Assembly: GCF_002875705.1 (NCBI RefSeq) | Contig: NZ_MCZZ01000111.1 | Span: 1 to 64,000, forward strand | Direction of reading: 5' to 3' | Length of the DNA: 64,000 bases | Source: Vibrio sp. 10N.261.45.E2 | GTDB taxonomy: Bacteria > Pseudomonadota > Gammaproteobacteria > Enterobacterales > Vibrionaceae | Shown here: piece after piece, positions 8,161-18,352 of the stretch | Numbering within the stretch: the first letter of the stretch is position 1 | How the letters are laid out: the number at the start of each line of letters is the position of its first letter | Notes under the pieces: generated by a model | The model's database searches: none | What the model saw: only the letters and a program-made list of their open reading frames with translations | What the model was told of the DNA's origin: nothing | Program-made: the position numbers and the translations under genes

Positions 8161-9132
8161 TTACTCGTCGTCAAGGCTGTAAGGCAGTGGCAGGATATTC
8201 CATGTTTGAGCAGGTTGCGCAGCCAATCGAAGCTGAACATCATCATCCAGGTTGTTCGGTAGCACCATTAGGCCAATCGCTTGATTATCAGCAAATTGAT
8301 AGACGTTGATCAGTCGACCAGCACCACGCCAGTTTTCACCCACGCTACGCTCTAGTTCAATAGGGTTCTCTAGAGACAATGTTTCTGCTGTCGGACCAGA
8401 AACAATTCGCATCTCACGCTTGTTCATGCCGCGGTACTTGGCACGAGCAACCGTTTCTTGACCTGTGTAGCAGCCTTTTGAAAAGCTGATACCACCAATC
8501 GCTTGCAGGTTAAGCGCTTGAGGGATGTGCTCATTTTGCTCGGCTTTGGTTAGGTTAGGCTGAGCATCCATAATTTCATGGTACTGCCAAAGCGCTTCTG
8601 AGACTTTCTCAGCAGCACTGTTGGTTACCAAGGCTTCAGCGGCTTCTTCTGTAACAAGTAGAACCCAGCGGTTGTCTGATACTAGAACGGCTGTACCGCC
8701 AGAGATAGCACGCACATTACCTTGGGTTTCTGAAATTGAATCAATATACTGATCTGCAGATGCGCCCATCACACCGATAACAACATCTGTTGTTTGCTCA
8801 ATATCGACTTTTGAGAACACGGCGTATTTCTTGATTTCGACCAGTTCTACTTCAATCGCAGATTTAGGCTGCATGAGTGCGTAGCCGTCGTTGTGATGGA
8901 ACAGACGGAAGATACTCCATACCTTCCCTTTTGCATCACAGTGCGCGCCTAATGTGGATTCATCATTAGGAAGAGTCACGACGTCGCACGTTACTTGACC
9001 TTGCAGGTACGATTTTTTGTCATCGCCTACCATGGTAATAGCGCTCCAATCTGACACGTGTGTCATCATCAGCTCTGGAAGCGAGTCATTTTGCGTATGA
9101 GCGTGTGGCTGAAATGTGTTTTTCCAATCCAT
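8161..9132 (-). CDS. ygfZ: Folate-binding tRNA-modifying protein YgfZ
   Basis: YgfZ is a folate-dependent factor needed for certain iron-sulfur enzymes, including the tRNA methylthiotransferase MiaB. The 323-aa protein resembles the T-protein of the glycine cleavage system and carries the diagnostic KGCYTGQE motif with its conserved cysteine, about residue 224. The start at 9132 follows a clear AGGAAAG ribosome binding site; the open frame continues 64 codons further upstream into the sdhE promoter region but lacks support. It is divergent from sdhE, as in E. coli. Confidence 0.94.
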   Translation of the reverse strand: MDWKNTFQPHAHTQNDSLPELMMTHVSDWSAITMVGDDKKSYLQGQVTCDVVTLPNDESTLGAHCDAKGKVWSIFRLFHHNDGYALMQPKSAIEVELVEIKKYAVFSKVDIEQTTDVVIGVMGASADQYIDSISETQGNVRAISGGTAVLVSDNRWVLLVTEEAAEALVTNSAAEKVSEALWQYHEIMDAQPNLTKAEQNEHIPQALNLQAIGGISFSKGCYTGQETVARAKYRGMNKREMRIVSGPTAETLSLENPIELERSVGENWRGAGRLINVYQFADNQAIGLMVLPNNLDDDVQLRLAAQPAQTWNILPLPYSLDDE

Positions 9133-9299
9133 TTTATCTTTCCTAAGAATTTTATTTGGCTCTATGTTAATCCTGTTCTGTTTCTTTGTCAGCCTAGGTT
9201 TTTTTGTGAGCTTAGATAGGGACTGTGACTCACATAGTAGTTGCAGAGCGTATGACTTGTTACACTCCGAGAAAGAAAAATTATAGGTGAGGATAGCCA

Positions 9300-9560
9300 A
9301 TGTACACTGCAGAGCAGAAAGCACGAATTAAATGGGGTTGCCGTCGCGGCATGTTAGAACTTGATGTAGTCATCATGCCATTTTTCGAAGAGTGTTTTGA
9401 TTCATTGCAAGAGCAGGAACAGCGCGAGTTTGTTTCTCTACTAGAGTGTGATGACCCAGATTTGTTTACTTGGGTGATGGGACACGGACGCAGTGAAAAC
9501 CTAGGCCATGCATCAATGGTTGATAAAATTGTCGCACACAACCTCAGCAAGGTTCGTTAA
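9300..9560 (+). CDS. sdhE: Succinate dehydrogenase assembly factor 2 (FAD insertion)
   Basis: SdhE promotes covalent attachment of FAD to the flavoprotein subunits of succinate dehydrogenase and fumarate reductase. This 86-aa protein has the invariant RGMLELD motif (residues about 15-21) that contacts the flavoprotein, and the family length (88 in E. coli). A GTGAGGATAG ribosome binding region precedes the ATG. It is followed by an overlapping ygfX frame. The E. coli pair has also been described as the CptAB toxin-antitoxin, but the flavinylation role of SdhE is better supported. Confidence 0.95.
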   Translation: MYTAEQKARIKWGCRRGMLELDVVIMPFFEECFDSLQEQEQREFVSLLECDDPDLFTWVMGHGRSENLGHASMVDKIVAHNLSKVR

Positions 9561-9927
9561 GCTTCAGCTTAACCCTTCGTATTCCGCATTATTTGCAAAA
9601 GGCACTATTCTTGGGTGCCTTTTGTTTTTCATCGTTCTATCTTCTATCCCACTTGCCGTCAACCTTTATTGCTTAGCTTTAACGATTCGCTTGTTCAGAA
9701 ATAACCATATGATGCTAAACAGTGCCTATGGGCGTTTTGATTACAAAGAGGATGGTGATATTCGACTCAATGAGCGAACTTACCGACTAAAGTCCGTTGA
9801 TAAAATCTGGGCGCAGTTCTTCGTTAAATTGCAGTTTGAGTGCGGGCACTCGGTATTGCTTTGGCGGGACAGTTGTTGCGAGCATGAATATCGTCACTTT
9901 CTGGCGCACTTACAACGAGCACGCTAG
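9508..9927 (+). CDS. ygfX: YgfX (CptA-like) membrane protein
   Basis: This small protein has two closely spaced hydrophobic segments (about residues 28-65) followed by a soluble C-terminal half, the layout of YgfX/CptA, and it sits directly after sdhE as in E. coli. YgfX has been reported to affect MreB and FtsZ when overproduced and to interact with SdhE; the physiological role is unresolved. The start is uncertain: the ATG at 9508 overlaps sdhE by 53 bases, and the TTG codons at 9520 and 9529 are alternatives with shorter overlap. It ends before a strong bidirectional terminator. Confidence 0.82.
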   Translation: MHQWLIKLSHTTSARFVKLQLNPSYSALFAKGTILGCLLFFIVLSSIPLAVNLYCLALTIRLFRNNHMMLNSAYGRFDYKEDGDIRLNERTYRLKSVDKIWAQFFVKLQFECGHSVLLWRDSCCEHEYRHFLAHLQRAR

Positions 9928-9982
9928 ACAAGCAGTAGCATTCGATGAGAAAAAGTCTTAGATAAAAGAAAGTGTTAGAAAA

Positions 9983-10013
9983 AAGGAAAGGGAGCACTTG
10001 GCTCCCCTTTGTT
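9983..10013. terminator. Convergent terminator between ygfX and nadB
   Basis: An AAAGGGAGC/GCTCCCCTT stem with an ACTTG loop has A-rich sequence to the left and T-rich sequence to the right, suitable for stopping transcription of both convergent genes. Confidence 0.8.
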
Positions 10014-10062
10014 TGATTACTTTTTGCTGACGACTAATCAGCTGATCACATTTAACCAATTA

Positions 10063-11679
10063 TTATGATTGGCGTTTCTCTGGCGTCAGAATCGTTGGGC
10101 CACTGTCTTCAGCAAGCTCAGGATAATCCAATGTGTAGTGAAGGCCGCGACTCTCTTTACGTTGCATCGCACAGCGAACCATTAGCTCAGCGACCTGTAG
10201 CAAGTTACGCAGTTCTAACAGGTTATTCGAAACCTTAAAGTAGCTGTAGTACTCATGAGTTTCTTGTTGCAACATCTGAATACGACGCAATGCACGTTCT
10301 AGTCGTTTATCTGTTCTAACAATGCCCATGTAATCCCACATGAACAGGCGTAGCTCGTGCCAGTTGTGTTGAATGATAACTTCTTCATCACTGTTGGTGA
10401 CTTGGCTTTCATCCCATGCAGGAAGCTCTGCACACAGTTGAGATTGATCGATGTTTTCAACGATATCTTTTGCTGCCGCCCATGCGTAAACCACACACTC
10501 AAGCAATGAGTTAGAAGCCATACGGTTTGCACCGTGCAAGCCGGTATAGCTCACTTCGCCAATCGCGTACAAGTTAGTTAGGTCTGTTTGACCCTGTTTA
10601 TTCACCATGACACCACCACAGGTGTAGTGGGCTGCCGGTACGATAGGGATCGGCTCTTTGGTCATATCGATACCCAAGTCCATCAAACGAGTGTGGATCA
10701 TTGGGAAATGCGCCGTGATGAATTCTTCAGGCTTGTGGCTGATATCAACATACATGCAGTCAGCACCCAAGCGCTTCATTTCGAAGTCAATCGCGCGAGC
10801 AACCACGTCACGTGGAGCCAGTTCACCGCGCTCATCGAAGTCCTTCATAAAGCGAGAACCATCTGGACGACGTAAGTAAGCACCTTCACCACGCAGTGCT
10901 TCCGTTAGTAGGAAGTTACGTGCTTCTGGGTGGAACAGGCAAGTCGGGTGGAACTGGTTGAACTCAAGGTTTGCCACACGACAACCCGCACGCCAAGCGA
11001 TAGCAATACCATCACCTGAAGAGACATCTGGATTAGAGGTATATTGGTAAACCTTTGAAGCGCCGCCTGTTGCTAATACAACAAACTTAGCGCGCACGGT
11101 TTCAACGTGTTCTTGGTTACGGTTCCAAATGTAGGCTCCGATAACCTTGTCTTTCGAACCACCAATCTTATCTTCAGTGATCAAATCCAGCGCGTTGTGG
11201 CGCTCGAAGATCTCGATATTTGGATGGTTGTTGACGTTATCTTGTAGTGAAGTTTGCATCGCCATGCCAGTTGCATCGGCAGCGTGCAGAATTCTGCGGT
11301 GACTGTGGCCCCCCTCACGAGTGAGGTGATATTTCGGTTGGCCGTCTGTGCTGTTCTCATCTTTATCAAATGGAACACCACCATCAATCAGCCATTGCAC
11401 ACACTCTTTAGCATTTTCAGCAATGAATTGAACTGTATCTTCTTCGCATAACCCAGCCCCAGCTATTTGAGTATCTTCTACATGAGACTCAATACTGTCC
11501 GACTCATCGAATACCGCGGCGATACCACCTTGTGCGTAATACGTCGATCCTTCGCTGCGTGGTCCTTTGCTTAATACAATTACTTTTGCATGTTCTGCTA
11601 CGCGTAAGGCTAATGACAAGCCTGCCGCACCACTTCCTACCACTAATACATCACACTGATGTTCACGGTTTGCGTTCAT
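10063..11679 (-). CDS. nadB: L-aspartate oxidase
   Basis: NadB is the FAD enzyme that oxidises L-aspartate to iminoaspartate, the first step of de novo NAD synthesis with NadA. The 538-aa protein (540 in E. coli) has the N-terminal FAD motif [12 protein letters not shown], the succinate dehydrogenase-like active-site segments ([28 protein letters not shown]) and a helical C-terminal domain. The ATG at 11679 matches the family start; a TTG-initiated extension to 11724 would overlap the control region. It is divergent from rpoE, the usual gamma-proteobacterial arrangement. Confidence 0.96.
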   Translation of the reverse strand: MNANREHQCDVLVVGSGAAGLSLALRVAEHAKVIVLSKGPRSEGSTYYAQGGIAAVFDESDSIESHVEDTQIAGAGLCEEDTVQFIAENAKECVQWLIDGGVPFDKDENSTDGQPKYHLTREGGHSHRRILHAADATGMAMQTSLQDNVNNHPNIEIFERHNALDLITEDKIGGSKDKVIGAYIWNRNQEHVETVRAKFVVLATGGASKVYQYTSNPDVSSGDGIAIAWRAGCRVANLEFNQFHPTCLFHPEARNFLLTEALRGEGAYLRRPDGSRFMKDFDERGELAPRDVVARAIDFEMKRLGADCMYVDISHKPEEFITAHFPMIHTRLMDLGIDMTKEPIPIVPAAHYTCGGVMVNKQGQTDLTNLYAIGEVSYTGLHGANRMASNSLLECVVYAWAAAKDIVENIDQSQLCAELPAWDESQVTNSDEEVIIQHNWHELRLFMWDYMGIVRTDKRLERALRRIQMLQQETHEYYSYFKVSNNLLELRNLLQVAELMVRCAMQRKESRGLHYTLDYPELAEDSGPTILTPEKRQS

Positions 11680-12068
11680 AAAACTTATTAAATCCCGGGC
11701 TATAGTCGAGTTGTCCACTCTCAATTGACTTTGTCTTGTTTTAGGAGTTTGGGTAAGACTGTTATAATCTCTCCAGAGTCATCCTTAAACGCTATGCAAA
11801 ATCAATATATAGACAGCTATCTAGAAATATTTAATTGCTCAATACCATTGCTTTTGCTCAAGTTTCCCCAAATTGATAGGGATAGCTATTTTTATTACAT
11901 CACATTGTGAAACAATAATGGCAAATAATTTTAAGAAAGTTGGAACTTTCGGTATTTGGCTTAGTCACAATAGTGCTCTTGTAGACGGTGGTGTCAATAC
12001 TACATTTCGCATAATTAGTACCCATATCTGTGAAGGTGAGGGTTATAACAATAGGAGTACCCGCTCGA
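11680..12068. other. Divergent nadB/rpoE control region
   Basis: These 389 AT-rich bases hold the control signals of nadB and of the rpoE operon, including the sigma-E promoter listed separately. The short reading frames found here have no ribosome binding sites or recognisable protein features and I do not call them. Confidence 0.7.
11942..11970 (+). promoter_or_regulatory. Sigma-E promoter of rpoE-rseABC
   Basis: A GGAACTT -35 element (11942-11948) is followed after 16 bases by TCACA (11965-11969). GGAACTT with 16 bases to a TC-rich -10 box is the sigma-E consensus architecture, and RpoE positively autoregulates its own operon in E. coli. Transcription would begin about 90 bases before the rpoE start codon. 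Confidence 0.85.
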
Positions 12069-12647
12069 ATGAACGAGCAACTAACCGATCAAGTGTTGAT
12101 TGAGCGAGTTCAGAGTGGAGATAAGCAGGCATTTAACTTACTAGTGGTTAAGTATCAAAACAAAGTTTGTAATCTTATCTCTCGATACGTGAATAATTCC
12201 GGTGATGTACCTGATGTAGCACAAGAAGCTTTTATTAAAGCTTACCGCGCGATACCTAACTTTCGTGGCGAGAGTGCCTTCTATACATGGTTGTACCGAA
12301 TTGCCGTGAACACCGCTAAAAACCATATCGTTGCCCAGAGCCGTAGGCCGCCAGCAACAGATGTAGATGCAGAAGATGCAGAATATTACGAAACAGGCAG
12401 CGCGTTAAAAGAAATATCGAACCCTGAGAACTTAACGCTGTCAAAAGAATTGAAACAAGTCGTTTTTGGAGCGATTGAAGCGCTACCAGAAGATTTAAAA
12501 ACTGCAATGACGTTGCGTGAGCTCGAAGGTTTGAGCTACGAAGAGATTGCAGAAGTAATGGATTGCCCTGTAGGAACCGTACGTTCGCGTATTTTCCGAG
12601 CTCGTGAAGCGGTGGAAAAGAAAATTAAACCTCTTTTACAACGCTAG
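12069..12647 (+). CDS. rpoE: RNA polymerase sigma-E factor
   Basis: RpoE is the extracytoplasmic-function sigma factor that responds to outer-membrane protein misfolding. The 192-aa protein has ECF regions 2 (LLVKYQNKVCNLISRYV; DVAQEAFIKAYRAI; FYTWLYRIAVNTAKN) and 4 (LRELEGLSYEEIAEVMDCPVGTVRSR, shown for location near residue 155). The ATG at 12069 is chosen because of the AGGAG ribosome binding site; the in-frame ATG 13 codons upstream would leave that site inside the gene. It leads the rpoE-rseA-rseB-rseC operon. Confidence 0.98.
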   Translation: MNEQLTDQVLIERVQSGDKQAFNLLVVKYQNKVCNLISRYVNNSGDVPDVAQEAFIKAYRAIPNFRGESAFYTWLYRIAVNTAKNHIVAQSRRPPATDVDAEDAEYYETGSALKEISNPENLTLSKELKQVVFGAIEALPEDLKTAMTLRELEGLSYEEIAEVMDCPVGTVRSRIFRAREAVEKKIKPLLQR

Positions 12648-12673
12648 AACTTGTAATAATTATGGTGAAAATA

Positions 12674-13297
12674 ATGGCTGATAAAGAAAAGCTTTCGGCA
12701 CTCATGGATGGTGAAACGATCGATAAAGCTCTCATTGTAGATCTCGAATCTGATCAAGAAAGCATGGATACCTGGCAGAGTTACCATTTAATTGGTGATG
12801 TTATGCGTGGGGATGCGCCAGAAACTCCAGAGTGGAACATTGCTAACAGTGTAGCAGCAGCGCTTGAGAACGAGCCTGCGCATGGTTCAATGTCGAACCT
12901 GCACCAAGTGAATGTTGAACCTACTGTTGCTCCAATTGAAGAGCAGCCGAAGCCGCAACAAGCGAAGCGTCAGCTTCCAGCGTGGTTACAACAGTTTGGA
13001 CAAGTTGCCGTGGCAGCGTGTGTTTCATTAGCAGTTGTATTGGGCGTTCAACAATATGGTGGCAGCGATCCTGCAGCGCCAGAGCAATTGCCTGTACTCC
13101 AGACTATCCCATTTGCGGGTTCTGCGGAACCAGTAAGCTTAACGCGTGACTCTGTTGAGAAGCCAGCATCTGAAGCTAACTTGCAAGAGCAGCGTAAACG
13201 CGTTCATGCAATGCTAGAAGATTATGAGCTGCAGCTAAGATTAAACAGTGATGCATCGCCAATGCAAGATGCACATCTAGAATCGGACATTGAATGA
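12674..13297 (+). CDS. rseA: Anti-sigma-E factor RseA
   Basis: RseA is a single-pass inner-membrane protein whose cytoplasmic N-terminal domain holds RpoE inactive until DegS and RseP cleave it under envelope stress. The 207-aa protein has the conserved MADKEKLSALMDGE N-terminus, one hydrophobic segment (about residues 108-127) and a periplasmic C-terminal part that binds RseB. GGTGA five bases before the ATG at 12674 supports this start over an ATG four codons upstream. It follows rpoE by 26 bases and overlaps rseB by 4. Confidence 0.96.
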   Translation: MADKEKLSALMDGETIDKALIVDLESDQESMDTWQSYHLIGDVMRGDAPETPEWNIANSVAAALENEPAHGSMSNLHQVNVEPTVAPIEEQPKPQQAKRQLPAWLQQFGQVAVAACVSLAVVLGVQQYGGSDPAAPEQLPVLQTIPFAGSAEPVSLTRDSVEKPASEANLQEQRKRVHAMLEDYELQLRLNSDASPMQDAHLESDIE

Positions 13298-14256
13298 AGA
13301 AAATCCTGGTCAGTGCACTGACACTGTTCAGCTTGATGTCTCCAACAGCCTTTGCAGAGGAAACCACTGCAAAGGCCTTGTTACATCAAATGAACGAGGC
13401 CAGTCAGCAGCTAAATTACGAACTTTCCTACATTTTGATAAAGAAGAGCAGTATTGAACCTCTTGTTTATCGCCATGCAGTTAACGACGACCAACAACTT
13501 GCACACCTTGTTTACCTAAGCGGCCCAGTTCGTGAAGTCATTCGACGTGGCAATGAAGTGAGCTACATCGAACCAGGTACTGAACCATTTACGATTCAGT
13601 CTGGCAGTATGGTTGCCCCTGTTATCCCGATGATTAATCGAGATATCGAATCCCTGAATCAGTACTACGACTTTGTGAAAGTTGGACGCTCTCGTGAAGC
13701 GGGTAGCACCACTCAAGTTCTGCGCGTCGTACCGAAAGATGGCCTTCGTTATTCTTACGTGGTTTGGGTAGACGAAAAAACGAGCCTTCCTTTGCGTGCC
13801 GACCTTTTGGATCGTGATGGTGAAGTGCTTGAACAGTACCGTACGATCTCTTACGTGGTGAACGATAAGATTGCCGAAGCAATGGGGGGCTTAAACCAAG
13901 CTCAATTGCCGAAAGTCTTATCATTACCGGAAGGCTTAGTGAGTGAAACTAACTGGCAAGCGTCTTGGATTCCTGAAGGGTTTAAGTCAAAAGAGCTTAG
14001 CCGCTATCAAATGGCAGCGACCGATAAAATGGTTGAAAGCCAGCTTTTCAGTGATGGGTTGTTTAGCTTTTCGGTTTATATCGCCGAGAAAGACGAACAC
14101 TCATTGAAAGGACAGCTAGTACGTCAAGGACGTAGAACCTTGCACAGCCTAGTGATTGGCGATAAAGAAATCTCTGTCGTTGGTGACATTCCGCCAGCAA
14201 CCGCTAAACGTATTGCTCAATCAGTTACGTTTAATAAATCGGTACCAGCGCAATGA
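13294..14256 (+). CDS. rseB: Sigma-E regulatory protein RseB
   Basis: RseB is a periplasmic protein that binds RseA and shields it from DegS until released by lipopolysaccharide-type signals. The 320-aa product starts with a clear signal peptide (MKKILVSALTLFSLMSPTAFA, predicted cleavage after AFA) and contains the two-domain MucB/RseB fold, the first related to lipoprotein carriers LolA/LolB. It overlaps rseA and rseC by 4 bases each, so the three Rse proteins are probably translationally coupled. Confidence 0.96.
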   Translation: MKKILVSALTLFSLMSPTAFAEETTAKALLHQMNEASQQLNYELSYILIKKSSIEPLVYRHAVNDDQQLAHLVYLSGPVREVIRRGNEVSYIEPGTEPFTIQSGSMVAPVIPMINRDIESLNQYYDFVKVGRSREAGSTTQVLRVVPKDGLRYSYVVWVDEKTSLPLRADLLDRDGEVLEQYRTISYVVNDKIAEAMGGLNQAQLPKVLSLPEGLVSETNWQASWIPEGFKSKELSRYQMAATDKMVESQLFSDGLFSFSVYIAEKDEHSLKGQLVRQGRRTLHSLVIGDKEISVVGDIPPATAKRIAQSVTFNKSVPAQ

Positions 14257-14723
14257 TGACCGCGCTGGCAACCGTTAGCTCGGTTGAACAAAAAGGTAAG
14301 CAATATTTTGTTCAATTGAGCTGCGAACAACAAACCAGTTGTAGTAGCTGTTCTTCTCAAAAAAGCTGTGGAACGGGTATTGTGACCAAGGCTGTTGGCA
14401 ATAAATCTTTGTTTTGGCAGCTTAAAACCAAAAGCTTAGTTAAAGCAGGACAAATCGTAGAAATTGGCTTTCCAGAAAAAAGCCTTCTTCAGTCGGCAGC
14501 CATCGTTTATCTCATCCCACTTTTCATGTTGATGATTGGCGCGGGTTTTGGACAACTCTTGCTACAACCCTTACTCCATGGGGGCGAGGGTATTGTTATC
14601 TTAAGTGCTGCGCTGTTTACTGCTGGTGGTATTGCTTTAGCTAAGCGGTTAGCCAAACCTATGGAAGACAAATCCAAGCAAGAAGTCGTCTTGATTCGAA
14701 TCCTAGGTGAGTCTCTCGTCTAA
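14253..14723 (+). CDS. rseC: SoxR-reducing/sigma-E regulatory protein RseC
   Basis: RseC is an inner-membrane protein with a minor, positive effect on sigma-E and, in E. coli, a role in reducing SoxR. The 156-aa protein has an N-terminal cytoplasmic domain with a cysteine cluster (CEQQTSCSSCSSQKSC, about residues 24-39) that could bind metal or an iron-sulfur cluster, then two transmembrane segments (about residues 78-125). It ends the rpoE operon; lepA starts 137 bases later, again as in E. coli. Confidence 0.93.
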   Translation: MMTALATVSSVEQKGKQYFVQLSCEQQTSCSSCSSQKSCGTGIVTKAVGNKSLFWQLKTKSLVKAGQIVEIGFPEKSLLQSAAIVYLIPLFMLMIGAGFGQLLLQPLLHGGEGIVILSAALFTAGGIALAKRLAKPMEDKSKQEVVLIRILGESLV

Positions 14724-14860
14724 TTTATGATGCTTATTGCCCTTAAATTGGGTAGAATCTGCCAACTTGATTGAAATGCCGCCACCAATGCTGACTGTAG
14801 ATTGGACGCGTTGCGGCTTTCTTATTATCCCTATTCAAAGAGTTTAGTCACACCAAGCCT

Positions 14861-16654
14861 ATGAAGCACATTCGTAATTTTTCGATTATCGCCCACATCG
14901 ACCACGGTAAGTCGACCCTTTCTGACCGCTTAATCCAAGTTTGTGGAGGATTAAGTGAACGTGAGATGGCAGCTCAAGTCCTCGATTCTATGGATATAGA
15001 ACGCGAGCGTGGTATTACAATTAAAGCGCAGAGTGTGACTTTAGATTACAAAGCTAAAGATGGTGAAACTTACCAACTTAACTTTATCGACACTCCTGGA
15101 CACGTAGACTTCTCTTACGAAGTATCTCGTTCTCTAGCGGCTTGTGAAGGAGCGCTACTTGTAGTGGATGCTGGCCAAGGTGTTGAAGCACAAACTCTAG
15201 CAAACTGTTACACAGCAATCGAAATGGAACTGGAAGTAGTGCCAATCTTGAACAAGATTGACTTACCTGCAGCTGAACCAGAACGTGTTGCTGAAGAGAT
15301 CGAGGAAATCGTTGGTATCGATGCGATGGAAGCGACTCGCTGTTCTGCGAAAACAGGTTTGGGCGTTGATGATGTACTAGAAAATATCGTGACGGCTATT
15401 CCGCCACCGGAAGGTGATCCTGAAGCGCCTCTTCAAGCTCTGATCATTGACTCTTGGTTTGATAACTACCTTGGCGTAGTTTCTTTGGTTCGTATCAAGA
15501 ACGGTACACTGAAGAAGAACGACAAGATTAAAGTAATGTCGACAGACCAAGTTTGGGGTGTTGACCGTCTAGGTATCTTCACACCGAAGCAAATCGACAC
15601 TACTGAACTAAATACTGGCGAAGTAGGCTGGGTTGTTTGTGGTATTAAAGACATCCTAGGTGCACCAGTTGGTGATACGTTGACGCTTGCGAAAGGCGGC
15701 AGCACTGAACGTCTACCTGGTTTCCAAAAAGTGAAGCCTCAGGTATACGCAGGTCTATTCCCAGTATCATCTGATGACTATGAAAACTTCCGTGACGCGT
15801 TAGGCAAACTAAGCCTGAACGATGCATCACTGTTCTTTGAACCAGAAAGTTCAGCAGCACTTGGTTTTGGTTTCCGTTGTGGCTTCTTAGGAATGCTTCA
15901 CATGGAGATCATCCAAGAGCGTCTAGAGCGTGAATACGACCTAGATCTAATCACAACTGCTCCAACAGTAGTGTATGAAGTTGTAAAAACTGATAAAACG
16001 GTTCTTTACGTTGATAGCCCGGCTAAACTGCCAGCGGTTAATGACCTAGACGAAATTCGTGAACCAATTGCACGCTGTAATATTCTGGTACCTTCGGATT
16101 ACCTAGGTAACGTAATCACACTGTGTGTTGAGAAGCGTGGCGTACAAGTAGACATGGTTTACCACGGCAAACAAGTTGCAGTGACATATGACCTTCCTAT
16201 GGCTGAAGTGGTTCTAGACTTCTTTGACCGTCTGAAGTCAACGTCTCGCGGTTATGCATCATTGGATTACAACTTCCAACGCTACGAACCATCAAACATG
16301 GTACGTGTAGACGTATTGCTGAATGGCGAAACCGTTGATGCACTTGCAATCATTACGCATAAAGATATTTCGCAGTCTCGTGGTCGTCTATTGGTAGAGA
16401 AGATGAAAGAATTCATCCCTCGTCAGATGTTCGATATCGCGATTCAAGCAGCGATTGGTAACCACATCATTGCTCGTTCTACAGTGAAACAACTGCGTAA
16501 GAACGTAATCGCAAAATGTTACGGTGGTGATATCAGTCGTAAGAAGAAACTTCTTAAGAAACAAAAAGAAGGTAAGAAGCGTATGAAGCAGATCGGTAAC
16601 GTTGAGCTGCCTCAAGAAGCTTTCCTTGCAATCCTTCACGTTGGAAAAGATTAA
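14861..16654 (+). CDS. lepA: Elongation factor 4 (LepA)
   Basis: LepA is a ribosome-dependent GTPase that affects initiation and elongation and becomes membrane-associated under some conditions. The 597-aa protein (599 in E. coli) carries the G1 motif AHIDHGKST near residue 11, switch [10 protein letters not shown] near residue 77 and NKID near residue 131, then EF-G-like domains and the basic C-terminal domain unique to LepA ([20 protein letters not shown] onward, residue about 508). The ribosome binding site is weak. It is followed by lepB, the conserved pairing. Confidence 0.97.
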   Translation: MKHIRNFSIIAHIDHGKSTLSDRLIQVCGGLSEREMAAQVLDSMDIERERGITIKAQSVTLDYKAKDGETYQLNFIDTPGHVDFSYEVSRSLAACEGALLVVDAGQGVEAQTLANCYTAIEMELEVVPILNKIDLPAAEPERVAEEIEEIVGIDAMEATRCSAKTGLGVDDVLENIVTAIPPPEGDPEAPLQALIIDSWFDNYLGVVSLVRIKNGTLKKNDKIKVMSTDQVWGVDRLGIFTPKQIDTTELNTGEVGWVVCGIKDILGAPVGDTLTLAKGGSTERLPGFQKVKPQVYAGLFPVSSDDYENFRDALGKLSLNDASLFFEPESSAALGFGFRCGFLGMLHMEIIQERLEREYDLDLITTAPTVVYEVVKTDKTVLYVDSPAKLPAVNDLDEIREPIARCNILVPSDYLGNVITLCVEKRGVQVDMVYHGKQVAVTYDLPMAEVVLDFFDRLKSTSRGYASLDYNFQRYEPSNMVRVDVLLNGETVDALAIITHKDISQSRGRLLVEKMKEFIPRQMFDIAIQAAIGNHIIARSTVKQLRKNVIAKCYGGDISRKKKLLKKQKEGKKRMKQIGNVELPQEAFLAILHVGKD

Positions 16655-16680
16655 CTTTATCCAGCGGTAAACGAATAATT

Positions 16681-16722
16681 GAAAGTGGAAGAGTAGCTCG
16701 CTATTCTTTCACTTTCGTTATT
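16681..16722 (+). terminator. lepA-lepB intergenic hairpin (partial terminator)
   Basis: A long imperfect stem, GAAAGTGGAAGAGTAG against CTATTCTTTCACTTTC, with a CTCG loop, is followed by GTTATTTTT. It lies 26 bases after lepA and 30 before lepB, so it may attenuate rather than fully stop read-through. Confidence 0.6.
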
Positions 16723-16751
16723 TTTAAAGAAATGAAATTTAAGGGATATCA

Positions 16752-17648
16752 ATGGCTAATACATTTTCGCTTATCTTAGTGATCGTAACTCTAGTGACCG
16801 GCATTGTATGGGCGTTGGAAAAGTTTGTGTGGGCGAAGAAGCGCCAGCAAAAGCTTGCTGACGTTGAAGCACAATCGAATGGCCTAGACGCTGAAACCAG
16901 CGCAAAAGTTACGGCTCAGCCTTGGTGGGTTGAGAACAGTGTGTCCATTTTCCCGGTAATTGCATTTGTTTTGATCTTGCGTTCATTCATCTATGAACCG
17001 TTTCAAATCCCTTCTGGTTCGATGATGCCAACCCTTTTGGTTGGTGATTTCATCTTAGTAGAGAAGTACGCGTATGGTCTAAAAGACCCAGTATGGCGCA
17101 CTCAGTTGGTAGAAACAGGCAAGCCAGAACGTGGCGATTCAATCGTATTTAAGTACCCACCTCAGCCAAACATCGACTACATTAAGCGTGTTGTTGGTAT
17201 GCCTGGTGACACGATTCGCTACAGCAGTCGTAAAGAGATCTGTATTCAGGCGAAGGGTACAAGTAGCTGTGAACCAGTGAAACTAAGTAATGTTGAAGAA
17301 AGCCAATTTATTCAAGATGGTGTGCCTCTGATTCAGCTGAACGAACAGCTTGGAGACGTAGAGCACCAGATTTTAGTTAACCCATTACGCCGTGATCGTG
17401 TGCAAGCATATCAGCCTCGCAATGGTATTAACGAATGGGTCGTTCCAGAAGGCCAGTACTTTGTGATGGGTGATAACCGTGATAACAGTGCCGATAGCCG
17501 TTACTGGGGCTTTGTCCCTGAAGCAAACCTTGTTGGTAAGGCCGTTGCTATTTGGATCAGTTTCGAATTCGAACGTGGTTCAGACAGTGTACTTCCAACG
17601 TGGATTCCTACTGGTGTGCGTTTTAATCGCATCGGTGGGATTCATTAA
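16752..17648 (+). CDS. lepB: Signal peptidase I
   Basis: LepB cleaves signal peptides from secreted proteins at the outer face of the inner membrane. The 298-aa protein has an N-terminal transmembrane segment (about residues 4-22), a second near residues 60-80, the catalytic serine in [17 protein letters not shown] (near residue 93), the catalytic lysine in [12 protein letters not shown], and box [14 protein letters not shown] near the C-terminus. AAGGGAT precedes the ATG. It belongs to the lepA-lepB-rnc-era-recO-pdxJ-acpS series found in E. coli. Confidence 0.97.
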   Translation: MANTFSLILVIVTLVTGIVWALEKFVWAKKRQQKLADVEAQSNGLDAETSAKVTAQPWWVENSVSIFPVIAFVLILRSFIYEPFQIPSGSMMPTLLVGDFILVEKYAYGLKDPVWRTQLVETGKPERGDSIVFKYPPQPNIDYIKRVVGMPGDTIRYSSRKEICIQAKGTSSCEPVKLSNVEESQFIQDGVPLIQLNEQLGDVEHQILVNPLRRDRVQAYQPRNGINEWVVPEGQYFVMGDNRDNSADSRYWGFVPEANLVGKAVAIWISFEFERGSDSVLPTWIPTGVRFNRIGGIH

Positions 17649-17674
17649 TCGATCAATTAACACATCGAGAGAGC

Positions 17675-18352
17675 ATGAATTCTCCAATTGATAAACTAGA
17701 GAGAAAGATTGGCTATCAGTTCAATGATGCCGATCTTATCCACTTGGCGCTAACTCACCGTAGCGCCGCAGGTAAACATAACGAACGTCTTGAGTTTCTG
17801 GGCGATTCAATTTTAAGTTTTGTTATCGCTGATGATCTATACCACCGTTTCCCTAAGGTAAACGAAGGTGATATGAGCCGCATGCGCGCAACATTAGTAC
17901 GTGGTCATACATTGGCAGAACTAGGTCGTGAATTCGAACTAGGAGATTACTTAAAATTAGGTCCAGGTGAGTTGAAGAGTGGCGGTTTCCGTCGTGATTC
18001 TATTCTAGCGGATGCGGTTGAAGCGATCATTGGCGCTGTCTATTTAGATAGTGATACCGAGACGGTTCGCGGCATTATTTTAAGCTGGTACCAATCTCGC
18101 CTAGATGCTATTCAGCCTGGAGTATCTCAAAAAGATCCGAAAACTCGCCTTCAAGAGTTTTTACAAGGTCGAAGAAATCCTCTACCTGTCTACACAGTGA
18201 CTAATATTAAAGGTGAAGCACACAACCAAGAGTTTACGGTTGAGTGTGAAGTGGCAGGTGTGGATAAACCTGTTATCGGTAAAGGCACTAGCCGCCGCAA
18301 GGCAGAACAAGCGGCTGCTGAAACAGCATTAGAGCAACTAAGCAATGTCTGA
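17675..18352 (+). CDS. rnc: Ribonuclease III
   Basis: RNase III cleaves double-stranded RNA and processes the rRNA precursor, mRNAs and small-RNA duplexes. The 225-aa protein has the catalytic signature [11 protein letters not shown] (about residues 38-48) with the metal-binding acidic residues, a second acidic site at [13 protein letters not shown], and a C-terminal double-stranded RNA-binding domain ([19 protein letters not shown]). It overlaps era by 8 bases, so the pair is co-translated. Confidence 0.98.
   Translation: MNSPIDKLERKIGYQFNDADLIHLALTHRSAAGKHNERLEFLGDSILSFVIADDLYHRFPKVNEGDMSRMRATLVRGHTLAELGREFELGDYLKLGPGELKSGGFRRDSILADAVEAIIGAVYLDSDTETVRGIILSWYQSRLDAIQPGVSQKDPKTRLQEFLQGRRNPLPVYTVTNIKGEAHNQEFTVECEVAGVDKPVIGKGTSRRKAEQAAAETALEQLSNV

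Noticed and set aside
11873..12103. A 76-codon frame upstream of rpoE
   Set aside because: It covers the sigma-E promoter and the rpoE ribosome binding site and lacks coding character.
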